A stretch of DNA of 64,000 nucleotides. Origin: Blastocatellia bacterium. Its GTDB lineage: Bacteria; Acidobacteriota; Blastocatellia; HR10. Made by a program: the position numbers and the translations under genes. Shown here in pieces: positions 53,582-64,000 of the stretch. The notes below the pieces were generated by a model, which worked only from the letters and a program-made list of their open reading frames with translations, ran no database searches and had not been told where the DNA came from. The stretch is from assembly GCA_025055075.1 (NCBI GenBank), contig JANWYV010000006.1, positions 95,970 to 159,969 of the forward strand, given 5' to 3'. Every line of letters begins with the position of its first letter. Positions within the stretch are counted from its first letter, which is position 1.

Positions 53582-53617
53582 CAGGTGAGGAAACGTTCGG
53601 TTGGAAGGGAGGAGAAT

Positions 53618-53953
53618 ATGGCGGGAAACGTCATCGAAGTCACCGATGCCACGTTTCGGACGGAAGTCTTGGAGTCGCCCATCCCTGTGCTCGTGGATTT
53701 CTGGGCCATTTGGTGCGCGCCCTGTCGGGCGATCGCTCCAACGGTGGAACAGATCGCTGAAGAGTACGCCGGGCGCCTCAAGGTCGCGAAGTTGAACGTG
53801 GATGAAAATCCCCTGACGCCGAGCCGGTATGGGATCCAAGGGATCCCCACGCTGGTCCTCTTCAAAGATGGGGAGGAGAAGGATCGCATCATCGGCGTGA
53901 CGGCCAAGGAGAACATCGTCCGCATGTTCGCGCCCTATCTGGGAGGGATATGA
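53618..53953 (+). CDS. trxA: Thioredoxin
   Basis: 111 residues from ATG 53618, with GGGAGGAG upstream. Thioredoxin fold with the active-site WCAPC (in [16 protein letters not shown]), the buried Asp in [12 protein letters not shown] and the cis-proline loop [16 protein letters not shown] general disulfide reductant in the cytosol. It overlaps purA by ATGA. Confidence 0.94.
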   Translation: MAGNVIEVTDATFRTEVLESPIPVLVDFWAIWCAPCRAIAPTVEQIAEEYAGRLKVAKLNVDENPLTPSRYGIQGIPTLVLFKDGEEKDRIIGVTAKENIVRMFAPYLGGI

Positions 53954-55254
53954 GGAACGTCGTCGTCGTCGGTGCCCAGTGGGGCGACGAGGGGAAGGGG
54001 AAGATCGTCGATTGGCTGGCGGCGCATTTCGACATCATCGCCCGGTATCAAGGGGGACATAACGCTGGGCATACGGTTCGAGTCGGGGGGCGCCGCTTCG
54101 TCTTACATCTCATCCCGTCGGGGATCCTCCGAGATGGAAAGGTGTGCGTCATCGGCAATGGCGTCGTCGTGGATCCCGAAGCCTTGCTCGAAGAGATGGC
54201 GATGCTCCGACGCGAAGGGATCTCGGTGACGCCCGAGCGATTGCTCGTCAGCCACCGCGCGCACGTCATCTTACCGTATCATCGCGCTCTGGAAGCTGTG
54301 GTGGAGCGACACCTGGGAGAACGGCGCGTGGGGACGACGATGCGTGGCATCGGACCGGCGTATGAGTTCAAATATGGGCGGCGCGGCCTGCGCATGGACG
54401 ATCTCTGCGAGCCCCAGCGCTTGCGTGAAAAAATCGCGCTGGTTGCTGAGCACGTCAACCGGATGTTGCGCGCTTTCGACGCTGAGCCAGTGGATCCGCA
54501 ATCGCTCTACGAGCGGTGTCGAGAGCTAGGTGAGAAGCTCGCGCCCTTCGTGACGGATACGGTCGCTTACTTGAATCGAGCGATCGCCAAAGGGCGGACC
54601 GTCCTCTTCGAAGGCGCGCAAGGGACGATGCTCGATGTGGATCATGGGACGTATCCATTCGTGACCTCTTCGAACGCGTCGGCTGGCGGCGCGATCGTAG
54701 GGACGGGCGTCCCGCCCACGCGCGTCACAGCCGTCTTGGGTGTCGTCAAAGCCTATACGACGCGCGTGGGAGAAGGTCCCTTTCCCACGGAGCTTCAAGA
54801 TGAAATCGGGCAGCTCCTCCAGCAGGGAGGGGGAGAATATGGGGCGACAACAGGACGCCCACGCCGCTGCGGATGGTTTGATGCTTTCGCCGTCGCCTAT
54901 GCCGTGATGCTCAACGGGTGCACGGCGCTGGCCCTCACCAAACTCGATGTGCTCGATCCACTGCCAGAGATCAAAATCTGCGTGGGATACCGCTATCGCG
55001 GACGTTTGCTCGACGAATATCCAGCTTCCTGCGAAACCCTCCGCGAATGCGAGCCGATCTACGAGGCCGTCCCGGGGTGGCAGGCACCGACGAGCGGACT
55101 CACTCGCTACGAGGAATTACCGCCGAAAGCCCAACGCTACATCGAGCGTTTGAGTCAACTGGTCGGATGTGACATCCCCATCATCTCAACCGGCGCTGAG
55201 CGCGAGGAGATGATCGTCGTGCCCAGCCACGCCGCGGAACGAGTGCTGGCGTGA
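53950..55254 (+). CDS. purA: Adenylosuccinate synthase
   Basis: 434 residues, standard length. Start ATG 53950 overlaps the trxA stop. Motifs: [19 protein letters not shown] (GTP site and catalytic Asp), [12 protein letters not shown] with the catalytic His, [37 protein letters not shown] and the C-terminal [12 protein letters not shown] and [10 protein letters not shown]. It condenses IMP with aspartate using GTP, the first step towards AMP. Confidence 0.97.
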   Translation: MRNVVVVGAQWGDEGKGKIVDWLAAHFDIIARYQGGHNAGHTVRVGGRRFVLHLIPSGILRDGKVCVIGNGVVVDPEALLEEMAMLRREGISVTPERLLVSHRAHVILPYHRALEAVVERHLGERRVGTTMRGIGPAYEFKYGRRGLRMDDLCEPQRLREKIALVAEHVNRMLRAFDAEPVDPQSLYERCRELGEKLAPFVTDTVAYLNRAIAKGRTVLFEGAQGTMLDVDHGTYPFVTSSNASAGGAIVGTGVPPTRVTAVLGVVKAYTTRVGEGPFPTELQDEIGQLLQQGGGEYGATTGRPRRCGWFDAFAVAYAVMLNGCTALALTKLDVLDPLPEIKICVGYRYRGRLLDEYPASCETLRECEPIYEAVPGWQAPTSGLTRYEELPPKAQRYIERLSQLVGCDIPIISTGAEREEMIVVPSHAAERVLA

Positions 55255-55276
55255 TCCCATTCGATTCGGGAGGGCC

Positions 55277-56299
55277 TCAGGCCTTCAGGACTTGAATCGT
55301 CTTTCTCCAAAAGGCTTCATCCTCTAAGGGACGCGGCGGGCGCAGCCCGTAAAAGACGATTCGATCCACAAGCGAACGATACCGCTCGCGGAGTCGTTCA
55401 GCCATTTCCTCCGGTGGAGCGACGATGGCGAACGTCTGCAGCATCTCTTCGGAGACGACATCAGCGAGCTCATCCCATCGTCCGACCGCGGCCAGCGTAC
55501 GTAGCCGTTCCGCCTGCTCCGTGAAGCCGTGCAATTCGAGGAGAAGGCGGTACGTTGGCGTCGAGCCGTAGAAGCCAATCTGCGCTCGAGCGAAACGTTG
55601 GCTCTCATCCCATTCGGTTGAATCCCGCCCCGAGACGATGATGGCGGCTGCGACGATCTCAAACTGCGAGCGTTCCCGACCAGCCGCTCGCCATCCAGCT
55701 TCAAGCTCCGGCAGTGCGATCTCGCGCACGTATCGTTCCGAATGCAGGGGATGCACGTGCACGCCATCGGCCACTTCCCCGGCAAGCCGTAACATCCTGC
55801 GATTCACCGCCGAGATGTGTACGGGAATGTCCGCGTATGGATTCGGCTCCGGCGTGAAGAACGGCGTCATCAGACTCAGCGTGTACTGCTCGCCGCGAAA
55901 GTTCAACGGCGCACCATCGCGCCATGCTGCCCAGATGGCGCGCAACGCCGCGATGTATTCGCGTAGCCACGGTGCCGGCGCCTTCCACTTCAGCCCAAAT
56001 CGTCGCTCAATGTGGCCCTTCACTTGGCTTCCTAGTCCGAGGATCATCCGGCCCCGCGACAAACGTTGTAAATCCCACGCGATGTATGCCGTGATCATCG
56101 GGCTGCGCGGAAAGGCGACCGCAATGCCCGTCCCCAATGTGATTCGTGTCGTGTGCTCAGCGGCGAGCGCGATCGCCAGGAATGGATCCCCTCCGGTTTC
56201 ACCGAACCAGAGACCGTCAAAGCCAAGAGCCTCCACGCGCCGAGCCAGAGCCGGAACATCCTCCAAACGAAATCGCGGGAGAATGAGATCCACTTTCAT
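55277..56299 (-). CDS. LLM-class flavin/F420-dependent oxidoreductase
   Basis: 340 residues with AAGGAGGAAGCG before ATG 56299. A bacterial luciferase-like TIM barrel: RVEALGFDGLWFGETGGDPFLAIALAAEHTTRITLGTGIAVAFPRSPMITAYIAWDLQRLSRGRMILGLGSQVKGHIERRF, and the middle part PNPYADIPVHISAVNRRMLRLAGEVADGVHVHPL. The conserved GxVxG-like loop and the glycine-rich LGLGSQVKGH are typical of the 'probable F420-dependent oxidoreductase' subfamily (TIGR03617-like). cofG and cofH elsewhere in the window support use of F420, but FMN cannot be excluded. Substrate unknown. A TCGACG-17-TATGAT pair lies just upstream. Confidence 0.85.
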   Translation of the reverse strand: MKVDLILPRFRLEDVPALARRVEALGFDGLWFGETGGDPFLAIALAAEHTTRITLGTGIAVAFPRSPMITAYIAWDLQRLSRGRMILGLGSQVKGHIERRFGLKWKAPAPWLREYIAALRAIWAAWRDGAPLNFRGEQYTLSLMTPFFTPEPNPYADIPVHISAVNRRMLRLAGEVADGVHVHPLHSERYVREIALPELEAGWRAAGRERSQFEIVAAAIIVSGRDSTEWDESQRFARAQIGFYGSTPTYRLLLELHGFTEQAERLRTLAAVGRWDELADVVSEEMLQTFAIVAPPEEMAERLRERYRSLVDRIVFYGLRPPRPLEDEAFWRKTIQVLKA

Positions 56300-56338
56300 C
56301 GCTTCCTCCTTCGCGAGCGCCTCGAGTCATGAACGGGC

Positions 56339-56367
56339 ATCATAGCACAAGGGGTCAGAGCCGTCGA
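56339..56367 (-). promoter_or_regulatory. Possible promoter of the LLM oxidoreductase gene
   Basis: On the minus strand TCGACG (56367-56362) and TATGAT (56344-56339), 17-base spacer. The -10 is good and the -35 moderate. Confidence 0.45.
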
Positions 56368-56628
56368 GATCGGATGAATGCATCTCTACATCGAGTAAAA
56401 ATGACTCGCTGGCTGAAGTCTCGGACGGACTTCGTGTCATTTAGGTCCAGTGAATCCGAGACCTCTTCGGACATTGTGTGTCAAAAATAGCCACTTGGAG
56501 TCTCTCGGTGGGATCCTGGACTCAGGCTAATTGAAAGAAATGGCTTAACTTGAGTCGAAAGGGCGCGCACGGTCTTGCTCTTGGGCATGGAATTTGCTTA
56601 TATACTCGGACGAAATCGGGGCGCTAAT
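56368..56628. other. AT-richer divergent intergenic region upstream of the radical SAM operon
   Basis: About 260 bases without a gene, noticeably more AT-rich than the surroundings. It holds repeats of short motifs such as GAGTC/GACTC and a possible sigma54 site near its right end (56583-56598). No open frame with a good start is seen. Confidence 0.5.
56583..56598 (+). promoter_or_regulatory. Possible sigma54-type (-24/-12) promoter of the radical SAM operon
   Basis: GGGCAT (56583-56588), then 5 bases, then TTGCT (56594-56598): the GG and GC doublets have the 10-base spacing required for sigma54 (TGGCAC-N5-TTGCT). The TATACT at 56601-56606 could alternatively be a sigma70 -10, with a weak TTGCTC upstream. 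Evidence is short motif matching only. Confidence 0.3.
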
Positions 56629-57708
56629 ATGGAGACATCAGAGCGAACAGCGTGGTATCGCCAACTGAAGGCTTGGCTTAAGGGGGCCTCTTATGTTGTG
56701 GGCATCTTCGGGGAGGCGATTCGTTCCTGGCGTGAGCTGCGGATGATCGTGAGGGGATTGCTTTGGACGGATCACGTGGTGCTCGCGCATTTGATCGTGA
56801 CGCGACGGTGCAATCTCTCCTGTGGGTATTGCAACGAGTACGATCGGGTCTCGACACCGGTGCCGACGGATGTGCTGCGGCGGCGAGTGGATCGGCTGGC
56901 GGAGTTAGGGGCGAGCATCATCACGATCAGTGGTGGGGAGCCGCTTTTGCATCCGGAGTTGGAGGAGGTCATTCGGCATATTCGACGGCATGGGATCATC
57001 GCCGGGCTGATCACCAATGGATATTTGCTGACGCGCGAGCGGATCAAGAAGCTGAATGAGGCGGGGTTGGAGTACCTGCAGATCAGTATTGACAATGTTC
57101 AGCCGGATGAGGTCTCGAAGAAGAGCTTGAAGGTGCTCGATCAGAAGCTCCTGTGGTTGAGCGAGCTGGCGCGGTTCAAGGTGAACATCAATACGGTCTT
57201 GGGAAGCGGCGTGCGGAATCCTGAGGATGCGCTGGTGATCGCGCGGCGAGCGGTCGAATTAGGATTCTCGTGCTCGGTCGGAGTGATCCATGACGAGTGG
57301 GGGCGGCTGCGACCGCTCTCGCAGCGGGAGCGGGAGATTTTCCTGGCCGTGCAGAAACTCGGGAAGTGGAGTTACAGTCGGGTGAATCGGTTCCAGCGGA
57401 ATTTGGTTGAGGGGAGGCCCAATCGGTGGCGGTGTCGGGCGGGCGCTCGGTACCTCTACGTGTGCGAGGATGGTCTGGTGCACTACTGTTCGCAGCAACG
57501 GGGGTATCCGGGAGTCCCGCTGGAAACGTACACGCGTGAGGACATGCGGCGGGAGTATCTGACGGAGAAAGCCTGTGCGCCCTACTGCACGATCTCCTGC
57601 GTGCAGCAGGTGGCGGAGTTGGACAACTGGCGCGATCCGCAGACGTTGGGGGTCAAGGTCTGGCGGGCGCCGGTCACGTCCGCGTACGAAGTGCGGCGCG
57701 CTGAATGA
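56629..57708 (+). CDS. Radical SAM protein with C-terminal cysteine-rich (SPASM-like) region
   Basis: 359 residues from ATG 56629 (weak GGGG site upstream); longer frame to 56575 would place the start before the promoter-like sites. An N-terminal amphipathic region (about 1-50) precedes the radical SAM core: Cys61, Cys65, Cys68 in [24 protein letters not shown] (about 101-110) and [11 protein letters not shown]. The C-terminal part has more cysteines: about 269, 279, 287 and 316, 320, 324 (CAPYCTISC), enough for one or two auxiliary Fe-S clusters. It resembles HpnH-like and SPASM proteins in layout, but no named family is assigned. It precedes the Tes-like gene by 51 bases. Confidence 0.85.
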   Translation: METSERTAWYRQLKAWLKGASYVVGIFGEAIRSWRELRMIVRGLLWTDHVVLAHLIVTRRCNLSCGYCNEYDRVSTPVPTDVLRRRVDRLAELGASIITISGGEPLLHPELEEVIRHIRRHGIIAGLITNGYLLTRERIKKLNEAGLEYLQISIDNVQPDEVSKKSLKVLDQKLLWLSELARFKVNINTVLGSGVRNPEDALVIARRAVELGFSCSVGVIHDEWGRLRPLSQREREIFLAVQKLGKWSYSRVNRFQRNLVEGRPNRWRCRAGARYLYVCEDGLVHYCSQQRGYPGVPLETYTREDMRREYLTEKACAPYCTISCVQQVAELDNWRDPQTLGVKVWRAPVTSAYEVRRAE

Positions 57709-57759
57709 AGGCGGCCGCGGGCTGTAGCATGAGGTCTTCGAGCGAAGGAGGGAGAGTCT

Positions 57760-59829
<2,070 letters not shown>

Positions 59830-59837
59830 AATCACGC

Positions 59838-59864
59838 GGCCTCCCCGATCCCTTCGGGGAGGCC
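59838..59864 (+). terminator. Hairpin terminator after the radical SAM operon
   Basis: A perfect 10-bp stem GGCCTCCCCG/CGGGGAGGCC with a 7-base loop begins 8 bases after the stop codon. The following tract is CTCTCTT rather than poly-T, so its termination strength is uncertain. Confidence 0.6.
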
Positions 59865-60315
59865 CTCTCTTCCCGGATACGAAAAAAAGAGCGGGGTGAA
59901 GCCATAGAATGATCTTTGCGCTCGCTCGGCAATCCCCTTGATGCGCGCAGAAGATCTCTCGCGCTCGCCGCTCGCCTTTCGGCATGAGGGATCACACCTG
60001 AATCGCGTGAGAAAGCGTATTCGCAGCCGGGGTATCGGAGCATCCCTGTCAGAATCTCCGCCCTCCGTGAAACCCCTGTTCTGATGGCAGGAGAGGAGAC
60101 GGAGCCGGAAGTCCTCCGGCATTTTGATCACCACAGTTAGCTCGATCTCGGTGCTTTGGGGATTTCTCGCGACCTGGATCATCCTTGCGCTCTCGTTCTT
60201 GAAATGAGCGGAGACGGGATTCACCGATGACGCGCTCCTCGTGAAGTTCTTCGGCACAGCTTGCACCTCTATTATGGACTTCGCGCAGCCGAAGTGGCAG
60301 TAGGTTCTAAGGCGA
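59865..60315. other. Mostly non-coding stretch after the radical SAM operon
   Basis: About 450 bases with no convincing gene. One plus-strand mini-frame (TTG 60124 to TGA 60207) encodes 27 residues dominated by a hydrophobic helix (LWGFLATWIILALSFL) without a good ribosome site. No RNA gene was recognised. Confidence 0.4.
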
Positions 60316-60516
60316 GTGATCTCTGTAATTCGTCTCGGTGCCGACGGCCATGGTGACCATCTTCAGCATGATCCGGCGAGCGGACGGTGGACTTTGGATT
60401 GGGGATTCCTCCTCTTGCTCCTCCCAGGGATGATGACGATCCTGGGCACGGTGTGGATCTTCCGGCGAGAGCGGAAGCATCGCGCCCGGGAAGGTCGAGC
60501 GGGAAAGGCCTCTTGA
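60316..60516 (+). CDS. Possible small single-pass membrane protein
   Basis: 66 residues from GTG 60316; a weak TAAGGCGA lies just upstream. The C-terminal half is a plausible membrane helix (WGFLLLLLPGMMTILGTVWIF) followed by a strongly basic tail (RRERKHRAREGRAGK), obeying the positive-inside rule. The N-terminal half is polar with several His. No known family. It converges with the peroxiredoxin gene with 14 bases between them. Could be spurious. Confidence 0.3.
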   Translation: MISVIRLGADGHGDHLQHDPASGRWTLDWGFLLLLLPGMMTILGTVWIFRRERKHRAREGRAGKAS

Positions 60517-60530
60517 TCCCACGTTCAGCG

Positions 60531-61013
60531 TCAGTTGGCTTTCTGCAACTGCTCGAGGTCCCGCAAGACTTCCTCGGCATGCGTTTCTGGTTTCACCTTC
60601 TCATAGACTTTGGCGATGCGTCCCTCCGGATCAATGAGGAACGAGATGCGGTGGGTACCCATCGTCGTGCGTCCCATGAAGGACTTTTGGCCCCAGACGC
60701 CGTAAGCGCGAACGACCGCTTTCTCATCATCGGCGAGTAAGGGGAAGGGAAGAGCGTACTTCTCAGCGAACTTCTCGTGGCTGCGGACTGAATCCGTGCT
60801 GATGCCGATGATCGCAATCCCTCGCCGCTGAAATTCCGGAAAGCGATCGCGGAAGCCGCAGGCTTCCTTTGTGCAGCCAGGGGTGTTGTCCTTCGGATAG
60901 AAGTAGAGGACGACCCATCGCCCTCGGAAGTCCGAGAGCCGACGCGTTTCGCCCTTTTGATCCGGCAGAGCGAAATCCGGAGCGGGATCGCCGACACGCA
61001 GTCTCGTCGTCAT
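60531..61013 (-). CDS. bcp: Thioredoxin-dependent peroxiredoxin (Bcp/PrxQ type)
   Basis: 160 residues from ATG 61013. The AhpC/TSA fold has [46 protein letters not shown]: the peroxidatic Cys in TPGCT and a resolving Cys 5 residues later, as in Prx[27 protein letters not shown] and [19 protein letters not shown] follow. It reduces peroxides with thioredoxin as electron donor; trxA in this window is a plausible partner. Confidence 0.94.
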   Translation of the reverse strand: MTTRLRVGDPAPDFALPDQKGETRRLSDFRGRWVVLYFYPKDNTPGCTKEACGFRDRFPEFQRRGIAIIGISTDSVRSHEKFAEKYALPFPLLADDEKAVVRAYGVWGQKSFMGRTTMGTHRISFLIDPEGRIAKVYEKVKPETHAEEVLRDLEQLQKAN

Positions 61014-61138
61014 AGGCGATTGAGTGTAGCGACTGGAGCGTCCTGTGTCGAGAGCAGCGGAGAGGTTCTGGGAGACGTTTTTCCATCTGCGAGATGTGGT
61101 ATATTTGGGAGCGTCACATTTGATGAGGAGCAAACGCG

Positions 61139-61333
61139 ATGGCCGAACTGAAGGCAGATCTGGAACGGCTTCGGCAGCTCCTGCATCCGGTGCTCGTCGA
61201 AGTCGAGCAAGGGATCGAGACGGAGACCTACCCGGATTGGAGCGTCGTGAAGGAGAATCTGCTGCAGGCGCTGGAGCTGGTGCGCAAGTTGGAACGGGAT
61301 CAGCTCTGGAGCGCGCTCGGAAAATCGTCCTGA
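61139..61333 (+). CDS. Small helical protein of unknown function
   Basis: 64 residues with GAGGAGC 8 bases before ATG 61139. Acidic and all-helical ([46 protein letters not shown]), with one turn containing Tyr-Pro-Asp-Trp. No membrane segment or Cys. It lies 19 bases upstream of yqeY on the same strand, so the two may be one transcript. Not recognised. Confidence 0.6.
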   Translation: MAELKADLERLRQLLHPVLVEVEQGIETETYPDWSVVKENLLQALELVRKLERDQLWSALGKSS

Positions 61334-61352
61334 GTCAGGGGGGAAGGAGGCC

Positions 61353-61811
61353 ATGAGTTTACAAGAGCGCATCGAGCGAGATTTCCTCGCCGCCTTGAAG
61401 GCACGCGAAGAGCTGCGCGTGAGCACGCTGCGTATGGTGAAGACGGCGCTCAAGCATCGGGAGGTCGCCGAGATGCGGTCGCTCACGGATGCGGATGTCA
61501 TTGACGTACTGAAGGGACTGATCAAGCAGCGGCGAGAGGCGATCGAGCAATATCGGCAGGGCGGACGCGCTGATCTGGCCGAGAAGGAAGCTCGGGAGAT
61601 CGAGATTCTGGAGGGATATTTGCCGGCTCCGCTGAGCGATGCGGAGATCGAGCGGATCGTCGTAGAGACGATCGCCGAGCTTGGGGCGAAGACGCTGAAA
61701 GATCTGGGGCCGGTGATGAAGGCTGTGATGGCGAAACTCGCTGGGCAACTCGTCGAAGGGCGCCGGGTCAATGAGATCGTGCGCGCGAAGCTCTCTTCGC
61801 CGGAGGCGTGA
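61353..61811 (+). CDS. yqeY: GatB/YqeY-domain protein
   Basis: 152 residues. The YqeY fold is clear: LQERIERDFLAALKAREELRVSTLRMVKTALKHREVAE, DADVIDVLKGLIKQRREAIEQYRQGGRADLAEKEAREIEILEGYLP, and LKDLGPVMKAVMAKLAGQLVEGRRVNEIVRAKL, the last part matching the tRNA-binding tail of GatB. Free-standing YqeY proteins are common next to rpsU/dnaG; here the neighbours differ. Possibly involved in tRNA amidation. Confidence 0.92.
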   Translation: MSLQERIERDFLAALKAREELRVSTLRMVKTALKHREVAEMRSLTDADVIDVLKGLIKQRREAIEQYRQGGRADLAEKEAREIEILEGYLPAPLSDAEIERIVVETIAELGAKTLKDLGPVMKAVMAKLAGQLVEGRRVNEIVRAKLSSPEA

Positions 61812-61823
61812 GGCAGCGCGCCT

Positions 61824-62366
61824 TCAGGAGCGCAAGTAGCCGAGTTCGATCAATCGCGCCAGGACGCGGCGAGCGCTCTCCGTGGGTGTCTCCTGATGGC
61901 TGGAGATGACCAACTCCGGAGCGAGCGGCTCCTCATATGGATCAGAGATGCCGGTGAAGTTCGTGATCTCCCCTCGTAGGGCTTTCTTGTAGAGCCCCTT
62001 CACATCGCGTTCGATGCAGACCTCGAGAGGACAGTTCACGTACACTTCCACGAAGCGACCGATCAGATCGCGCGCATACTGACGGGTCTCGCGATACGGG
62101 GAGATAGCCGCGACGATCGCAACGATACCGTTGCGCACGAGAAGCTGGGCCACGTAGGCGATCCGCCGGATGTGCACGTCCCGCTCTTCTTTGCTGAACC
62201 CCAATTGCGGGCTGAGATGTTGTCGGACCTCGTCGCCGTCGAGCACTTCGACCTTCAGGCCGCGAGCACGCAGCTCGCGCTCGACCAAGCGCGCGATCGT
62301 CGTCTTGCCGGAACTGGGGAGGCCAGTGAACCAGAGGGCGAATCCATGCTCCCGTACGCTCTCCAT
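61824..62366 (-). CDS. cysC: Adenylylsulfate kinase
   Basis: 180 residues. P-loop GLPSSGKTT, EVLDGDEVRQHLSPQLGFSKEERDVHIRRIAYVA, AAISPYRETRQYARDLIG with the mobile lid region, and VNCPLEVCIERDVKGLYKKALRGEI. It phosphorylates APS to PAPS. Start ATG 62366 overlaps the last base of the sat stop, so the two are translationally coupled. Its independence from a CysN/D fusion is normal for organisms with the monomeric Sat. Confidence 0.95.
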   Translation of the reverse strand: MESVREHGFALWFTGLPSSGKTTIARLVERELRARGLKVEVLDGDEVRQHLSPQLGFSKEERDVHIRRIAYVAQLLVRNGIVAIVAAISPYRETRQYARDLIGRFVEVYVNCPLEVCIERDVKGLYKKALRGEITNFTGISDPYEEPLAPELVISSHQETPTESARRVLARLIELGYLRS

Positions 62367-63550
62367 CAGCTTCCTCCTTCGCTCGCGAACGCGGCGGCTA
62401 GAATTTCGGCGACTTCCGGACGAGTGAATTCCAGTGGCAGGGGTTCACCTGCGCGCAGGCGGCGCCGCACTTCGGTCCCCGAGAGGGTGAGATGCTCGCT
62501 TTCCCCATGCGGGCACGTCTTGGCCGACGCCATGCCTCCGCATCGCCGGCAGTAGAACGCGTTATCGAAGAAGAGGGGAGTGATCCCTAGTTCTTCGGGA
62601 TCGAACTCCTCGAAGATGCGATGCGCGTCGAAGCTCCCGTAATAATTTCCAACGCCCGCATGGTCGCGTCCCACGATGAAATGCGTGCACCCATAATTCT
62701 TGCGGACGAGGGCGTGAAAGACGGCCTCGCGCGGTCCGGCGTATCGCATCGCCGCCGGATAGACGGCGAGCACGACGCGCTCCTGCGGATAGTAGTGCTG
62801 GAGCAAGACCTCATAGCAGCGCATGCGTACGGCGGTCGGGATGTCGTCACCTTTGGTCTGGCCAACGAGCGGATGCAGGAAGAGACCATCTACGATCTCC
62901 AGCGCGCACTTCTGAATGTACTCGTGCGCGCGATGAACGGGATTGCGCGTTTGAAAACCGACGATCGTGCGCCAGCCCTTCTGTTGAAAGACGCGGCGGG
63001 CGTCGGCCGGATCGAGCCAGTACGCTTGGTACTCCCCGTGCTCGGGGCGATGAAGCAGGCTGATCTTCCCGGCGAGGTAGATCTCCCCTGTCTCGTAGAG
63101 GCGCCGAACGCCCGGATGGGCCGGATCGGTCGTCGCGAAGATCAGACGCGCTTCGCGCTCCTTCTCCACGCGATATTTTTGTTCCAGGTAGAGCACGCCG
63201 AGCACGCGTCCGTCGGCATCGGTCAACGCGACAGGCTCGCCCTCGCCGAGCTTGTCAGCTTCCGAGCGCGTCACCGCGAGGGTGATGGGAATCGTCCAGG
63301 GCAAGCCATTGGCCAGTCGCTTCCGATGAAGGACGGATTCGTAATCCTCCTTCCCCATGAAGCCCTCCAGGGGACTGAAGGCCCCGGTGGCGATCAATTC
63401 CAGATCCGAAATCGCCCACGCATCCAGCGCGAGGCGAGGGGCCGTGCGTGCCACCTGCTCCTCGGCATCCCGCTCTGCGCCGTGCGAGAGCCGATTGACG
63501 AGACGTCCACCATGAGGCGGAATCTCCGCATGCTGTCGCACCTTCACCAT
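62366..63550 (-). CDS. sat: Sulfate adenylyltransferase (ATP sulfurylase), zinc-containing type
   Basis: 394 residues from ATG 63550 (GGGAGGAGA upstream). The catalytic motifs are [57 protein letters not shown] and the Zn site in [18 protein letters not shown] (three Cys and one His), a feature of the sat form found in many thermophiles and sulfur-oxidising or sulfate-reducing bacteria. It makes APS from sulfate and ATP; with cysC it produces PAPS. Whether this feeds assimilation or sulfation cannot be told from the window. Confidence 0.96.
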   Translation of the reverse strand: MVKVRQHAEIPPHGGRLVNRLSHGAERDAEEQVARTAPRLALDAWAISDLELIATGAFSPLEGFMGKEDYESVLHRKRLANGLPWTIPITLAVTRSEADKLGEGEPVALTDADGRVLGVLYLEQKYRVEKEREARLIFATTDPAHPGVRRLYETGEIYLAGKISLLHRPEHGEYQAYWLDPADARRVFQQKGWRTIVGFQTRNPVHRAHEYIQKCALEIVDGLFLHPLVGQTKGDDIPTAVRMRCYEVLLQHYYPQERVVLAVYPAAMRYAGPREAVFHALVRKNYGCTHFIVGRDHAGVGNYYGSFDAHRIFEEFDPEELGITPLFFDNAFYCRRCGGMASAKTCPHGESEHLTLSGTEVRRRLRAGEPLPLEFTRPEVAEILAAAFASEGGS

Positions 63551-63587
63551 TCTCCTCCCGCGTCGTGCGCTGTCATGCAAATGGCCG

Positions 63588-63616
63588 ATTATACTCATCG
63601 CCGCCCGACTTGCCAA
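63588..63616 (-). promoter_or_regulatory. Sigma70-type promoter of sat-cysC
   Basis: On the minus strand TTGGCA (63616-63611) and a perfect TATAAT (63593-63588), 17-base spacer. Initiation near 63581 gives a leader of about 30 bases. Confidence 0.75.
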
Positions 63617-63672
63617 TGGATCACTCGAACGGTTTTGATGCGAGGGGTTTCTCTGGCAAGCTGTAATGCTTT

Positions 63673-64000
63673 ATGGTTGCGGGAATGCGGCGCTATATTC
63701 TTCCCGTGGTAAAGGAAGAAGCGCAAGTGGATCGGCGATGTCCCACCTGTCAGAGAGCGAGCGGGCATATCCATCAGCGAGAGGAGCGAGGGGTGGTGGA
63801 TATCCGGCTGGGGCGGGTACTGAAGTGGCGGATGCAGTGTGGGCGGTGTGGGCGGACCTGGACGTGTCAACCGGAGGGGATCAAGGCGCATTCTGAGCGG
63901 AGCCAGCGGATGCGGGCCTTGAATGTGCTGCTGTATGCCCTGGGGCTCAGCTATCGGGCGGTGGTGGCCGTGCTCTGGAGTGTGAGAGTGCCGGAGAGTC
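63673..64000 (+). CDS. Transposase-like protein with N-terminal zinc ribbon (cut by window edge)
   Basis: An open frame from ATG 63673 or 63685 runs to the right edge of the window (about 109 residues seen). Two CxxC pairs, CPTCQRASGHIH and CGRCGRTWTC, separated by a basic strand-rich stretch (RLGRVLKWRMQ), form a zinc ribbon such as precedes the DDE domain of ISL3-like transposases. Next is a helix-turn-helix-like segment (QRMRALNVLLYALGLSYRAVVAVL). The catalytic domain lies outside the window, so the family and completeness are unknown. No target duplication or terminal repeat could be identified. Confidence 0.55.
   Translation, partial: MVAGMRRYILPVVKEEAQVDRRCPTCQRASGHIHQREERGVVDIRLGRVLKWRMQCGRCGRTWTCQPEGIKAHSERSQRMRALNVLLYALGLSYRAVVAVLWSVRVPES

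Overview
The window looks like a chromosomal segment of a Gram-negative, GC-rich and possibly thermophilic bacterium. It has TonB/ExbB/ExbD, a TonB-dependent receptor with an N-terminal carboxypeptidase-regulatory-like domain, a TolC-type channel and a monofunctional peptidoglycan glycosyltransferase. Secreted M28, M14 and M20 hydrolases, F420 precursor genes and a tetraether-synthase-like radical SAM protein are also present. This mix best fits Acidobacteriota or a close relative, but that placement is inference from gene content. Genes are tightly packed, with many ATGA/GTGA overlaps. No rRNA, tRNA or CRISPR array was seen; the only stable RNA gene found is a tmRNA.

Layout. 1-5.3 kb (minus): small unknown protein, secreted amidohydrolase, isocitrate dehydrogenase-like enzyme, secreted M28 peptidase and a truncated APC permease, apparently one peptide/amino-acid operon. 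5.4-7.4 kb (plus): aldo/keto reductase and CDF metal exporter. 7.46-7.82 kb: tmRNA with a clear promoter. 7.8-12.8 kb (plus): coiled-coil protein, rph, secreted protein, prmC, HIT protein, dapF, DUF2007-like protein, comF. 12.8-16.75 kb: SurA-like lipoprotein (minus), rpmB (plus), then rel-ridA (minus). 16.9-20.4 kb (minus): complete tonB-exbB-exbD-exbD-TPR operon with a sigma70 promoter and an intrinsic terminator. 20.5-27.5 kb (minus): cofG-cofH-tgt-yajC-secD-secF. 27.7-34.3 kb: proline dehydrogenase, plsC plus a DEDD exonuclease, M14 peptidase and M20 amidohydrolase. 34.4-36.2 kb: TolC-like protein. 36.2-45.9 kb (minus): ROK regulator, TonB-dependent receptor, PIG-L deacetylase fusion and exo-rhamnogalacturonan-lyase-like protein, a likely glycan-use operon. 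46-49.2 kb (plus): rimO-pgpA-cinA. 49.2-49.7 kb: decayed DNA with a glycosyltransferase remnant. 49.7-52 kb (minus): grpE, an RRM protein with a long leader, mtgA. 52-55.3 kb (plus): glgA-trxA-purA. 55.3-56.3 kb (minus): LLM-class, possibly F420-dependent, oxidoreductase. 56.6-59.8 kb (plus): two radical SAM genes. 59.9-60.5 kb: nearly gene-free. 60.5-63.6 kb: PrxQ peroxiredoxin, small protein, yqeY, and sat-cysC for sulfate activation. The last 0.3 kb begins a transposase-like gene cut by the window edge.

The most interesting part is the two-gene radical SAM operon at 56.6-59.8 kb. The second protein has the cysteine architecture of the archaeal tetraether lipid synthase (Tes) family, whose bacterial relatives have been linked to membrane-spanning lipids. 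Other points worth checking are a DapF-like protein with Ser at the second catalytic Cys position, the ROK/TonB-receptor/PIG-L/lyase operon, the F420 genes embedded in the Sec operon, and a strong promoter giving the RRM gene an unusually long leader.
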